Of a stretch of DNA of 20,270 bases, positions 9,088 to 16,725 are shown piece by piece. The stretch is from DASQHY01 sp036390175 (lineage in GTDB: Bacteria; Acidobacteriota; Terriglobia; Acidiferrales; UBA7541), in contig DASWCG010000050.1 in the NCBI GenBank assembly GCA_036390175.1, positions 1 to 20,270 of the forward strand, read 5' to 3'. Under the pieces are notes generated by a model that ran no database searches, was not told the origin of the DNA, and saw only the letters and a list, made by a program, of their open reading frames with translations. The translations under genes were made by a program, and so were the position numbers. The stretch's first letter is position 1, and each line of letters begins with the position of its first letter.

Positions 9088-10335
9088 CTATGTTTTCAAT
9101 AGCCCGGGGAATTTTCTTGGGTCGTTGTCGAAGCCGGGAAAAACGGTCTTCAAGTCATCGCAGCCGACGTGGCCTTTGATGAGTTCGCCGAGCACCGACC
9201 GGAAGTCCGTGGTCAGCGCCAGGTCGCGGCCTTCATACAGCTGATGGTCGCCGAGCCCCGGCCATTTGCCGTACACTTTTCCGCCCTTCACCGGCCCGCC
9301 CATCACAAACATGCAGTTGGCGTGACCGTGATCGGTGCCGCGATTCCCGTTTTCGTGCGCGGTGCGCCCGAATTCCGACATGGTGACGAACACGATGTTC
9401 TCCATGCGGTTGCCCATGTCTCGATGAAACGCCGCCAAACCCTGTCCCAAATCGCGCAGGAGGTTCGCAAGCTGGCCCTGCGCGCCGCCTTCGTTGACGT
9501 GGTTGTCCCAGCCGCCGCAATCCACGAACATCACTTCCACGCCGACATCGGCCTTGAAGAGCTGTCCGATCTGCTGCAGGCTCTGCCCCAGACGGCTCTT
9601 GGGATATTCCGCGCCGTTTTCCGGCGGGAACTTGGTGGGATTGGCCTTGCGCAGCATATCAATCGCTTCAAAGGTTTCGGTTCCGGTGCCGCGCAGCGCC
9701 TGGTCCACCGTCTGCGCGTAAAGGGCCTCGAACCCGCCTTCAACAACAGGCGATTGCGCGATCACCTGAAACTGCCTTACGTCCGGCAGAGCGATAGCCG
9801 GCGCCGACCCGCGCAGCGTCCTCGGCAGACTCGCGCCCATGGCCACGGCGCGGAACGGCGAAGCATTCGGCTCGGGCAGGTCCTGCAGCGCGCGGTTCAG
9901 CCAGCCATCTTCGGTGGCCTTGACGCCGGGCGTCCCCGACTCCATGAAATCCTGCGCGTCGAAGTGCGACCGCGTCGTGTCCGGCGAGCCCGCAGCGTGC
10001 ACGATGGCGAGCTGCTTCTGGTGAAACAGCGGCTCGAGCGGCGCGAGACTCGGATGCAAACCAAAGAAGCCGTCGAGGTCTATCGCCGCCGCTTCCCCTC
10101 CCCGCCGGGGCTCGGGAATGGCGATGGACGGCCGGATCTTGTAGTAATTCGATTCGCCGAAAGGCACAACGATGTTCAACCCGTCGGCCGCGCCCCGCTG
10201 GAACAGCACCACCAATTGCTTCTTATTGGGCATCGGCGTGGCCGCAATGGCGCGCTGCAGGAACGCAGGGATCGTGCTCAGCCCTACCATGGCGACGCCG
10301 CCGCTTTTCAAAAACACTCGCCGGGTGACGTTCAT
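9088..10335 (-). CDS. DUF1501 family exported protein (Tat signal)
   Basis: A 415-residue protein with a twin-arginine type leader (TRRVFLKSGG at 4-13, hydrophobic stretch, AIAA near 29-32), suggesting export as a folded protein, perhaps with a metal bound. The body matches the DUF1501 family, which has an alkaline-phosphatase/sulfatase-like fold. Seen: LFQRGAADGLN at 44-54, DTTRSHFDAQ at 119-128, GGWDNH at 274-279, SEFGRT at 320-325 and GTDHGHA at 333-339, segments rich in Asp and His that could bind metal. Molecular function is unknown. It follows the DUF1800 gene by 57 bp in the same direction, the usual pairing of these families, so the two are likely one operon. An AAGGAGT ribosome site precedes the ATG. 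Confidence 0.88.
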   Translation of the reverse strand: MNVTRRVFLKSGGVAMVGLSTIPAFLQRAIAATPMPNKKQLVVLFQRGAADGLNIVVPFGESNYYKIRPSIAIPEPRRGGEAAAIDLDGFFGLHPSLAPLEPLFHQKQLAIVHAAGSPDTTRSHFDAQDFMESGTPGVKATEDGWLNRALQDLPEPNASPFRAVAMGASLPRTLRGSAPAIALPDVRQFQVIAQSPVVEGGFEALYAQTVDQALRGTGTETFEAIDMLRKANPTKFPPENGAEYPKSRLGQSLQQIGQLFKADVGVEVMFVDCGGWDNHVNEGGAQGQLANLLRDLGQGLAAFHRDMGNRMENIVFVTMSEFGRTAHENGNRGTDHGHANCMFVMGGPVKGGKVYGKWPGLGDHQLYEGRDLALTTDFRSVLGELIKGHVGCDDLKTVFPGFDNDPRKFPGLLKT

Positions 10336-10392
10336 CGTCTTACTCCTTCCTTCTTGAGATGAACCGGTTGCGCCCCAATCCCGGAAATCAAG

Positions 10393-12465
10393 CTAGCGCC
10401 GCTGGAATTCCGGGGAGGCCAGCACCAATCCGGCCACGACTCCCACGTCAATGCGTTTCACCGGGTCATCCAGGCTGGCCTGGATGATCTGCGGGTTGTC
10501 GAGCTGCTTTTCCAGGACGTCGCGCGTCTGCTGGGAAACCTGCCCTGCCAGGAACACTTGAATGGCCCGCTCCAGAGCGACCTTGGGATCGCCCGCGGCG
10601 TCCTGCCCCAGCAAAGAGAAGGGGTCCACGTTCGACCCGCGCATGCGGTTATTGGCCATAGCCAGCGAGAAATTCAGCCGGTACAAAAGCGCGCCCGTAT
10701 TCACCCAGGTTTCCGCCTTGTCGGAATAGCCCGTCGGCGGCTGGCATAAGTACAGCGGCTCGCCGATTCGCCCAACCCACATCACCAGCGCAAGCGGCGT
10801 CTCGATCTCTGCGCCCAGCGCGCGCGCCGTCGAAGCCACCAGCTCGAACGGCTTCTTGATTTTGGCCCGGTAGGCGTCGCGCGACCAGAATTCCGGCGAA
10901 TAAATCATGGTGCGCAGAACCGCGCGAATGTCCCCGTCGGAATCGAGGAAGGTCTTGGCCATGCGGTCCACCAGCGCCTGCGGCGGATTGTCGGCGACGA
11001 AGTGCCGCGCCAGCTTGGTGGAAATAAATTTTGCGGTGCTGGGCTGGTGCGCCAGCAGGTCAATCACGTCTTCGCCGTCGTGCATCCCGCCGCCCTTGAT
11101 CTTTTTCCCGAGAACCATCTTCGGCTTGGGGTCGTGGATTCGGTCGTCGAACCGGAATTCCGGATCGCGCCGCGGCGTCTCCAGCGTCCACCCGGTGAAG
11201 CACTTGGCCACTTCGATGACGTCGTCCTGCGTGTAGCCGCCATCCACGCCGAGCGTGTGCAGCTCCATCAGCTCCCGGCCGTAATTCTCATTCAGGCCGC
11301 GATTCTGGTTTTGGTTCTGCTTTCCCGGCTGGCCTCGGCCTCCGCCCTGCGGGAACCGCCGCATCCCGAAGGGGTCATTGCCTCCAAACCGCGCATTGAA
11401 TCGCCGGCGGCGCATTTCCATTTCTTGCCGCATGCGCGCAAAGGATGCGGGGTCGGCGCTCAGCCAATTGTCCAGATAGAAGAGCATCGCCGGGCTCTTG
11501 GCCGTGGCCGTCACCAGGTCTTTGAACTTCCCCAGGGCGCGCCGACGGATGACGTCCCGTTCATACGGCGTGAGCATCCATTTGTCCGCGCCTTTGCCGA
11601 AGAACACGTTGAAGTGGTTGAACCAGAAATCCACCATCTGTTCGTAGAGCTGGCGCTCGCTGTAGATGGCGCGAGTCACCTTCGCCATGCTCAGTTCGGC
11701 CACGATGCGCTGCGGGCGCCTGCTGTTCAGGATATTTTGCTGCGCGTTGCTTGGATCGCCCTGCGCGAACGCGCCGTTCTTTGCAAAGGTCTTTCCCGGC
11801 TGATTACCGGCGGGCGGCGGCGGCGCATCACCTGCTTGCGATTGTCCCGGCTGCCCCCCGCCGTTTTCGCCGCCCTGCGAATTCGCGCCCAGCGTGTCTT
11901 TTTGCATGTCCGGATTCGCCGGGGTGTCGCCGGAAGCAGATGCGGCCTGGTTTGCGCCGGCGGCGCGCACTTGTCTGCGCTCTTCGCGCCGCTGCTGTAT
12001 CTCTTCTTTGCGCAGGCCCGCCTGTTGCGCCGCCTGCTTGGGCTGAGGGAATTCCTCGAGTAATTTTGCGGAAGACATCTTCAGCGTGGGAAATTGTTCG
12101 AGGCGCGCGCTCATCGCGCTGTCGTCAATCGTATCCGGATTGAGTTGCTGCTCGATCCAATTCTTCAGACCCATCTTGCGGACACGCTCCACGTCGCCGG
12201 GGCGCGGTCCGAAGCCCAGCCGGTTGAGCGCGTGAAGAATGGCCTCGTCATCGCTCAGGCCGGTGACCGGCAGCCCTTTGAGAACCTGACTCTGCGTCTG
12301 CGCCAGAGCCAGGCTTGTTTTTTTCTGCTGCGGATGGCCCGAAACGTACGGCACCGCCACCGTCAGAAGAATGCCAAGCCACGCCCCCATCATTCCGGCC
12401 AAGACGGCATGCCGGCGGATGGCTTCTTTCCATGATCCGGGGAAGTCTCCTATCCTATACGTCAT
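10393..12465 (-). CDS. DUF1800 family exported protein with low-complexity insert
   Basis: A 690-residue protein of the DUF1800 family, whose function is unknown. Residues 17-43 form a hydrophobic export signal or anchor. Family segments visible are HALNRLGFGP at 78-87, FWFNHFNV at 280-287, LDNWLSA at 331-337, LNENYGRELMELHTLGV at 391-407 and CFTGW at 422-426. Two insertions interrupt the domain: a charged then Gln/Gly/Ala/Pro-rich stretch at about 141-245, and an Arg/Met then Gly/Gln/Asn-rich stretch at about 341-390. These are probably disordered loops. It is the first gene of a two-gene unit with the DUF1501 gene, and both products appear to be exported, so they may act together. The start has a modest AGGAA ribosome site. 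Confidence 0.87.
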   Translation of the reverse strand: MTYRIGDFPGSWKEAIRRHAVLAGMMGAWLGILLTVAVPYVSGHPQQKKTSLALAQTQSQVLKGLPVTGLSDDEAILHALNRLGFGPRPGDVERVRKMGLKNWIEQQLNPDTIDDSAMSARLEQFPTLKMSSAKLLEEFPQPKQAAQQAGLRKEEIQQRREERRQVRAAGANQAASASGDTPANPDMQKDTLGANSQGGENGGGQPGQSQAGDAPPPPAGNQPGKTFAKNGAFAQGDPSNAQQNILNSRRPQRIVAELSMAKVTRAIYSERQLYEQMVDFWFNHFNVFFGKGADKWMLTPYERDVIRRRALGKFKDLVTATAKSPAMLFYLDNWLSADPASFARMRQEMEMRRRRFNARFGGNDPFGMRRFPQGGGRGQPGKQNQNQNRGLNENYGRELMELHTLGVDGGYTQDDVIEVAKCFTGWTLETPRRDPEFRFDDRIHDPKPKMVLGKKIKGGGMHDGEDVIDLLAHQPSTAKFISTKLARHFVADNPPQALVDRMAKTFLDSDGDIRAVLRTMIYSPEFWSRDAYRAKIKKPFELVASTARALGAEIETPLALVMWVGRIGEPLYLCQPPTGYSDKAETWVNTGALLYRLNFSLAMANNRMRGSNVDPFSLLGQDAAGDPKVALERAIQVFLAGQVSQQTRDVLEKQLDNPQIIQASLDDPVKRIDVGVVAGLVLASPEFQRR

Positions 12466-12640
12466 AGATTCCTCGCTGGAAGACGTGAGCTCTTCAAATC
12501 GCTCGGTCCGCGCCGATTGGTGTCTGAGCAGTCTGAGAACACCGTCGTATGGACATGTTAACCCTGCCCGCGTTCCAAAGTTGCGTCGAGAGAGCCCCGC
12601 GTGTCATATCGGAAACCGCTGTCTGCGCGGCAACCAGGAT

Positions 12641-12669
12641 TTGACGCAGGCCGCGGCCTCTCGTATAAC
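12641..12669 (+). promoter_or_regulatory. Sigma70-type promoter of the proline dehydrogenase gene
   Basis: TTGACG at 12641-12646 and TATAAC at 12664-12669 with a 17-bp spacer. The start would fall near 12676, about 25 nt before the ATG at 12701. This rules against the longer reading frame that begins at 12371. Confidence 0.68.
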
Positions 12670-12700
12670 GTCAGGCGGCTTGTTCCCAGGCGGAGACGGC

Positions 12701-13645
12701 ATGCTGGTCCGGGACTTTATCTTCTGGCTGTCCGGAAAAAAGCGCGTGACGACGATAATCGCGCGCCGCGGAATGAAATATGGCTTCGCGCGCCGCTTCG
12801 TCGCCGGGGAATCCCTCGGCGATGCGCTCTCCGCCAGCGAGGAGCTTTGCCGCCAGGGCCGCGCCGTCAGCCTGAATCATCTGGGCGAAAATGTCTCGAC
12901 CGCCGAAGCCGCCGGCGCTGCGCGGGACAGCTATATCGCGATGGTGCGCGAGCTCGAAGCAAAGCATCTGCAAGGCAATATCTCCATCAAGCTAACGCAG
13001 CTTGGACTGGACTTCGACCTCGCGCTGTGCCAATCCCTTGCCTCGGAAATTGCCTCCGCCGCCGCTGCCCTTGGCCGCACCATCGAAATGGACATGGAAG
13101 GAAGCGCCTATACGGACGCAACGCTGGACATCTTTGAGGCGGTGCAGCGCGAACATAAAAATGTGGGCCTCGCGATTCAGGCCTACCTTTTCCGCAGCGA
13201 GAAGGATATTGCGCGGCTCGCCCCGCTGCGTCCCAAGATTCGCCTGGTGAAGGGCGCCTATCGCGAACCCGCAAAGATCGCCATCCAGAAGAAGAGCGAC
13301 GTGGATGCAAATTACCGGCTTCTGGCAAGCCTGCTATTCGAGGGCGCCGCGCGGGGGGACTTCTTCCCTGCCATTGCCACACACGACCCTGCGATGCTGG
13401 CTCATGCGCGGCAAGAAATTTCCCGCCTGAAGCTGGCGCGCAAGCAGTACGAATTCCAGATGATTTACGGAATTCGCCGCGATTTGCAGGAGGAAATCCA
13501 TTCCGGCGGCCACGCCTTGCAAATTTACGTTCCCTTCGGCACCGACTGGTGCCCCTACTTCATGCGCCGGCTGTCCGAGCGTCCCGCCAATTGTTGGTTT
13601 GTCCTGCGCAGCCTCGCCGCCGAATCGTTTCATCGGCCACGGTGA
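12701..13645 (+). CDS. Proline dehydrogenase (monofunctional PRODH)
   Basis: A flavoenzyme oxidising proline to pyrroline-5-carboxylate at the membrane face, passing electrons to quinone. The 314 residues match the short, monofunctional bacterial type. Seen: SLNHLGENV at 57-65, SIKLTQLG at 95-102, DMEGSAYTDATLDIF at 131-145, QAYLFRSEKD at 160-169, RLVKGAYREP at 181-190, ATHDP at 226-230, EFQMIYGIRRD at 251-261 and YVPFGTDWCPYFMRRLSERPAN at 276-297, the last containing the paired arginines (RRLSER) that hold the substrate carboxylate. The start ATG 12701 has GGAGA at 12692-12696 and a promoter just upstream. No pyrroline-5-carboxylate dehydrogenase gene is in the window, so the second step must be encoded elsewhere. 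Proline is also an osmolyte, a loose link to the genes at 45-3318. Confidence 0.93.
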   Translation: MLVRDFIFWLSGKKRVTTIIARRGMKYGFARRFVAGESLGDALSASEELCRQGRAVSLNHLGENVSTAEAAGAARDSYIAMVRELEAKHLQGNISIKLTQLGLDFDLALCQSLASEIASAAAALGRTIEMDMEGSAYTDATLDIFEAVQREHKNVGLAIQAYLFRSEKDIARLAPLRPKIRLVKGAYREPAKIAIQKKSDVDANYRLLASLLFEGAARGDFFPAIATHDPAMLAHARQEISRLKLARKQYEFQMIYGIRRDLQEEIHSGGHALQIYVPFGTDWCPYFMRRLSERPANCWFVLRSLAAESFHRPR

Positions 13646-13686
13646 TTCGCGGGAGGGTGTCAATTAACCGGATGTAGCCGCGCGGG

Positions 13687-13716
13687 TGGACATGTATGCA
13701 CAAATGTGCATATACT
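13687..13716 (+). promoter_or_regulatory. Promoter of the brnTA locus
   Basis: TGGACA at 13687-13692 and TATACT at 13711-13716 with an 18-bp spacer. The -10 ends 6 nt before the GTG at 13723, so the transcript would begin at or close to the ancestral brnT start codon. Confidence 0.5.
13695..13712. promoter_or_regulatory. Palindromic operator candidate of brnTA
   Basis: TATGCACAAATGTGCATA has perfect 8-bp arms around an AA centre. It fills the spacer of the promoter and reaches into the -10 box. Antitoxins of this class repress their own operon as DNA-binding dimers, so this is a likely BrnA site; that is inference. Confidence 0.55.
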
Positions 13717-13722
13717 TAGCGT

Positions 13723-14001
13723 GTGAGTTATTAGTGGGATCCGGCCAAGGCCCGCGCGAACTTCGAAAAGCACGGAGTCCACTTCGCCGACGCTGTGACC
13801 GTGCTCGAAGACGATCTCGCCCTGACGATGCGCGATCCTTTCTCAGAAGATGAGGAGCGCTGGATCACTCTTGGCAAGGATGCGGCCGGTCGGCTGCTTG
13901 TGGTGGTCTACACCTATCGCGTGGACCGTGTGCGCTTGATTTCTGCGCGCCATGCCACCGACCGAGAGAAGAGCCAATACGAGGAACATCATGAAGCGTG
14001 A
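13723..14001 (+). pseudogene. brnT: brnT-like toxin gene broken by an amber codon
   Basis: The frame reads GTG AGT TAT TAG TGG GAT at 13723-13740 and then continues open to TGA at 14001. Translated past the stop it gives WDPAKARANFEKHGV, then LEDD, RWITLGKDAAGRLLVVVYTYR and ISARHATDREKSQYE, a complete BrnT-type RelE-fold ribonuclease toxin of 92 codons. The usual start of this family has Glu or another residue before the Trp, so a single GAG to TAG change explains the break. The only in-frame start after the stop is GTG 13795, which has no ribosome site and would drop the first strand and helix. The downstream brnA is intact. Alternatives are stop readthrough or a sequencing error. The family call is confident; the loss of function is probable. 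Confidence 0.75.
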
Positions 14002-14245
14002 ATATGATTTCAGGAAGGCCAAGCGTGGCGCTGTTGTTTCGGTTCCCAAGCGGAAAACGCGGATCACTATCCGTCTCGATGAGGAGATTCTTGCTTGGTT
14101 CCGCGAGCAGGTTGAGCGAGCGGGCGGCGGCAACTACCAGAGCGTCATCAACGAGGTGCTGCGGCAACACATGCGACGGGCTCAGGAGCCGCTCGAGAAA
14201 ACGCTTCGGCGCGTCATACGGGAAGAGCTGACTCGCGCCTCCTAA
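13991..14245 (+). CDS. brnA: BrnA-like antitoxin
   Basis: An 84-residue basic protein of the BrnA antitoxin family, expected to bind the BrnT toxin and repress the operon. Seen: KREYDFRKAKRGAV at 2-15, the family's N-terminal stretch, then a ribbon-helix-helix type DNA-binding part with strand TRITIRLDEEILAWFREQ at 23-40 and helix YQSVINEVLRQHM at 49-61. A charged tail ends at 84. The ATG at 13991 overlaps the last 11 nt of the brnT frame and has its own GAGGAA ribosome site at 13981-13986, so it can be translated even though brnT is broken. An upstream in-frame ATG at 13952 lies inside brnT and has no ribosome site. Its stop is only 7 bp from the end of the convergent VWFA gene. Confidence 0.82.
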   Translation: MKREYDFRKAKRGAVVSVPKRKTRITIRLDEEILAWFREQVERAGGGNYQSVINEVLRQHMRRAQEPLEKTLRRVIREELTRAS

Positions 14246-14252
14246 CGCCTGG

Positions 14253-16706
14253 TTACTGGATTTCAAAGTTCGCCGAGTGCGCCGCGGATTTATTCCCCGC
14301 GGTGTCGGTGGCGCGGACCTCGATGCGGTAACTCCCCGGCTGCAGCGCATTGACGGGCACCTTCATGCCGATGGGAATCACCATATTCCCGCTCTGCACG
14401 AACGCGCTGGCCGGTATCTCCCCGGAATTAACGATTTCCTGTCCGCTCTTGGCATCCACCAGCCGCAAGGTCATAAACACCTCGGGCGGATTGGGCTGCA
14501 GAAGAAGCGGCTCGTAGATTTGCGCGTACAGTCCGACGGTATCGGTGTTCTTGAAGCGATTAGTGCCCGAAGGGTCGAACTGCAGGCCGTGGGCCACCAG
14601 CGGCGTGCGGTCGTCGAGCAGTTCATCGCCGAGGCCCGTGGCAATTTCACCGGCCCTTTGCATATGGTTGCTCAGGACCACGCCGCTCAGACTGAATTGC
14701 TTCCCGTCAAAGGGATCGATGGCCAGAGGCGTTTCGTACTTTCCGAAAGTGTCTCCGGCGGTGGTCAGCACAACTTTCAGGTTGTACTGGCCCGGCGCCA
14801 CCTCGAACTCATTGTGATAGCGGTAGGGCTTCTTGGTGAACTCTTTCACCTCGTCCTTCTCCATATTGAGTTTTACGGTGTCGCTGAACCGCGCTCCGAC
14901 CGAGCCGTCGGGCCGGTAAGCGATGCCCAGCACGTTTACCGCGGCGTGGTATTTCCCCTTCTCCTTCTCAAATTTCAAGGCGTCGGAAGGCACTTCCATG
15001 GCCAGGTTGACCCGAGCCGTGTTCGGCGACGCGTAGAAATACGGCGCCTCAAGCGACACGCTCAGGTTGCCCGGCTGCGTTCCGGTCACGCGCGCTTCTA
15101 GGTCCTTTTCCATCGGCTTTCCAGCCAGAACGTCCGCCGGCCTGACGTTGCAATAGCTGTTGCGCGCGCGGACATTGATTCCGCCGCGGTCCACCTTCAC
15201 CTTCAGGGCATGGCAGCTTCCCTCGGGCGTTTCCGCCGGGGCATAGCCAAGAATGTAGTATTCGTTCTGTTCGCGGGCGATCCGCTGGAGGCCCGCGAGC
15301 AGGTCGTTGGTGTTCAGGATCGGAAATCCGCCGGTCTCGCTGGCCAGCGCGTAAAGAACTTGCTGGTTGGTGCTGGCGCTCTCCGGGAATTGCGGAGCAA
15401 TCTGTCGCGGATTATTCATCGGGTTATTGAAAGTGCTGCTGGGGTTGACCCCGCCCGCGCCGCCGCGCGTTCCCCCGCCTCCGCCGGTTCCCCCTCCGGT
15501 CCCTCCGCCTCTGCCTCCACCGCTTCCGCCCGTACCGCCGCCACCGCCTCCAGTGCCACCCCCTCCACCGCCCCTACCGCCTCCACCCGTACCGCCGCCA
15601 CCCGTGCCGCCGCCACCGCCTCCACCACCTCTGCCGCCTCCTCCCCCGCCGCCAGTCGGCCCACCGCGCTGGGGCTCAAGAGCCGGAGAGGCCGGGTAGG
15701 AAGCAAGCCGCAACGTTGGTTGCGCAGAGGGAAAACTTCCCGCCGTCTTGAGACGAGCCGCAACGATCCGCGCGGAATGCGCGTTCTCTGGAGACACCCG
15801 GGCCATGCCGCCCTTCGGCGCCAGCGAAACTCCTGTGGACAGCCCGCGCACATCCACGGGGTAAACCGCCACGTTCGCTTTATTCAGGGCATCCACGGTT
15901 GCGGTGAATTCATACTGGAGCTCGCCCGCAAGCGGAAATCCCGAGGTAAACAAGATCAGGCTCTTGCGTCCCGGGACGCTCGCCAGGTTTTTGGCCAGGC
16001 TGCGGATGGCCAGGAGCACGGTGCGCGCGCCGAAATCGGCTTCGGCGTTCCCGATTTGCGGGAAGCCCGCTGCGCTTCCGATCTGCGGCCCGCCGAGCGA
16101 AGCGATTTCCGTAGGCGGAGCGGACGCATTCGGGTTCACCGCAGAGTATTTCACGCCGCCGACCACCTGCTTCAAGCGCTCCGCATTTGCGGTGAAATTC
16201 TGCGCGATGCGCAAGCTGCCGCCAAAATCTGCGATGGCCATCAGGCGGTCCGGGCCGGCATTGGCGTCAATAAATTGGGCAGCTGCGTCGCGGGCGCGCG
16301 CCTGGTCGGGAAGGTCCATGGTGGAATTGTCGAAGAACAGCACCATGTAGCGCTTCTGCGACGAATTCGGGCCGCTTGAATTGGCTTCCGCGGCGGATGA
16401 AAACGCAGAGATGGTCTGTTCCTTGTTATCTTCCCACACGCGAAACTGCTTCTGCTCGAGGTCCCGGACGTAATTCCCCTTCTTGTCGGTCACCACCACA
16501 TCCACCAGCACCAGGCGCGACTCGCTCTTGATGGCCGGTCCGGTAGCGGCAGGCGCCTGGGGGGATTGCTGTTGGGCCGGCTGCGGTGTTTGCGCGGACG
16601 TTTGCTGTGCCCGCGCGGGAAGCGGAGCAGAAATCGCCTTCCATGCCACCCAGCCGGCCAGGGAAACAACCGTTGCGAAGGAAAGCATCAGGCGGTCCGT
16701 TTTCAT
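14253..16706 (-). CDS. VWFA-related Acidobacterial domain protein with Gly-rich tract
   Basis: A secreted 817-residue protein with function unknown. Residues 1-34 form a signal peptide (ending ARAQQ), then a Gln/Pro/Ala linker to about 56. A beta-strand region with LVLVDVVVTDKKGNYVRDLEQKQFRVWEDNKEQ (65-97) is typical of this acidobacterial family. The von Willebrand A-like domain follows, with a MIDAS-like FFDNSTM at 124-130 and SLILFTSGFPL at 249-259. A 72-residue Gly-rich tract at 348-419 interrupts the A domain region, after which ALASETGGFPILNTNDLLAGLQRI and YYILGYAP complete the family pattern. The C-terminal third is beta-rich, ending in GSYRIEVRATDTAGNKS. The start at 16706 is preferred over 16748 because GGGAGG and TGGAGG lie just upstream and it clears the end of the preceding gene by 19 nt. 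Confidence 0.85.
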   Translation of the reverse strand: MKTDRLMLSFATVVSLAGWVAWKAISAPLPARAQQTSAQTPQPAQQQSPQAPAATGPAIKSESRLVLVDVVVTDKKGNYVRDLEQKQFRVWEDNKEQTISAFSSAAEANSSGPNSSQKRYMVLFFDNSTMDLPDQARARDAAAQFIDANAGPDRLMAIADFGGSLRIAQNFTANAERLKQVVGGVKYSAVNPNASAPPTEIASLGGPQIGSAAGFPQIGNAEADFGARTVLLAIRSLAKNLASVPGRKSLILFTSGFPLAGELQYEFTATVDALNKANVAVYPVDVRGLSTGVSLAPKGGMARVSPENAHSARIVAARLKTAGSFPSAQPTLRLASYPASPALEPQRGGPTGGGGGGGRGGGGGGGGTGGGGTGGGGRGGGGGGTGGGGGGTGGSGGGRGGGTGGGTGGGGGTRGGAGGVNPSSTFNNPMNNPRQIAPQFPESASTNQQVLYALASETGGFPILNTNDLLAGLQRIAREQNEYYILGYAPAETPEGSCHALKVKVDRGGINVRARNSYCNVRPADVLAGKPMEKDLEARVTGTQPGNLSVSLEAPYFYASPNTARVNLAMEVPSDALKFEKEKGKYHAAVNVLGIAYRPDGSVGARFSDTVKLNMEKDEVKEFTKKPYRYHNEFEVAPGQYNLKVVLTTAGDTFGKYETPLAIDPFDGKQFSLSGVVLSNHMQRAGEIATGLGDELLDDRTPLVAHGLQFDPSGTNRFKNTDTVGLYAQIYEPLLLQPNPPEVFMTLRLVDAKSGQEIVNSGEIPASAFVQSGNMVIPIGMKVPVNALQPGSYRIEVRATDTAGNKSAAHSANFEIQ
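15450..15665 (-). repeat. Glycine-codon low-complexity tract
   Basis: 72 codons of mainly GGN with scattered Thr, Arg and Ser, in irregular units such as GGGGT and GGGGR. The codons vary (GGC, GGT, GGA, GGG), so it is not a simple perfect microsatellite. Confidence 0.85.
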
Positions 16707-16725
16707 CCTCCACCTCCCGAAAAAA

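Noticed and set aside
12371..12700. N-terminal extension of proline dehydrogenase to 12371
   Set aside because: The promoter at 12641-12669 lies inside it, it overlaps the DUF1800 start, and the added residues have no family character.
13657..13666. TTGACA on the minus strand just after the proline dehydrogenase gene
   Set aside because: It points into the end of that gene with no -10 at the right distance and no gene to drive.
15450..15665. CRISPR-like or tandem DNA repeat seen as CCGCC/ACC units on the plus strand
   Set aside because: The repeats are codons for glycine within a continuous gene and lack unique spacers of constant length.
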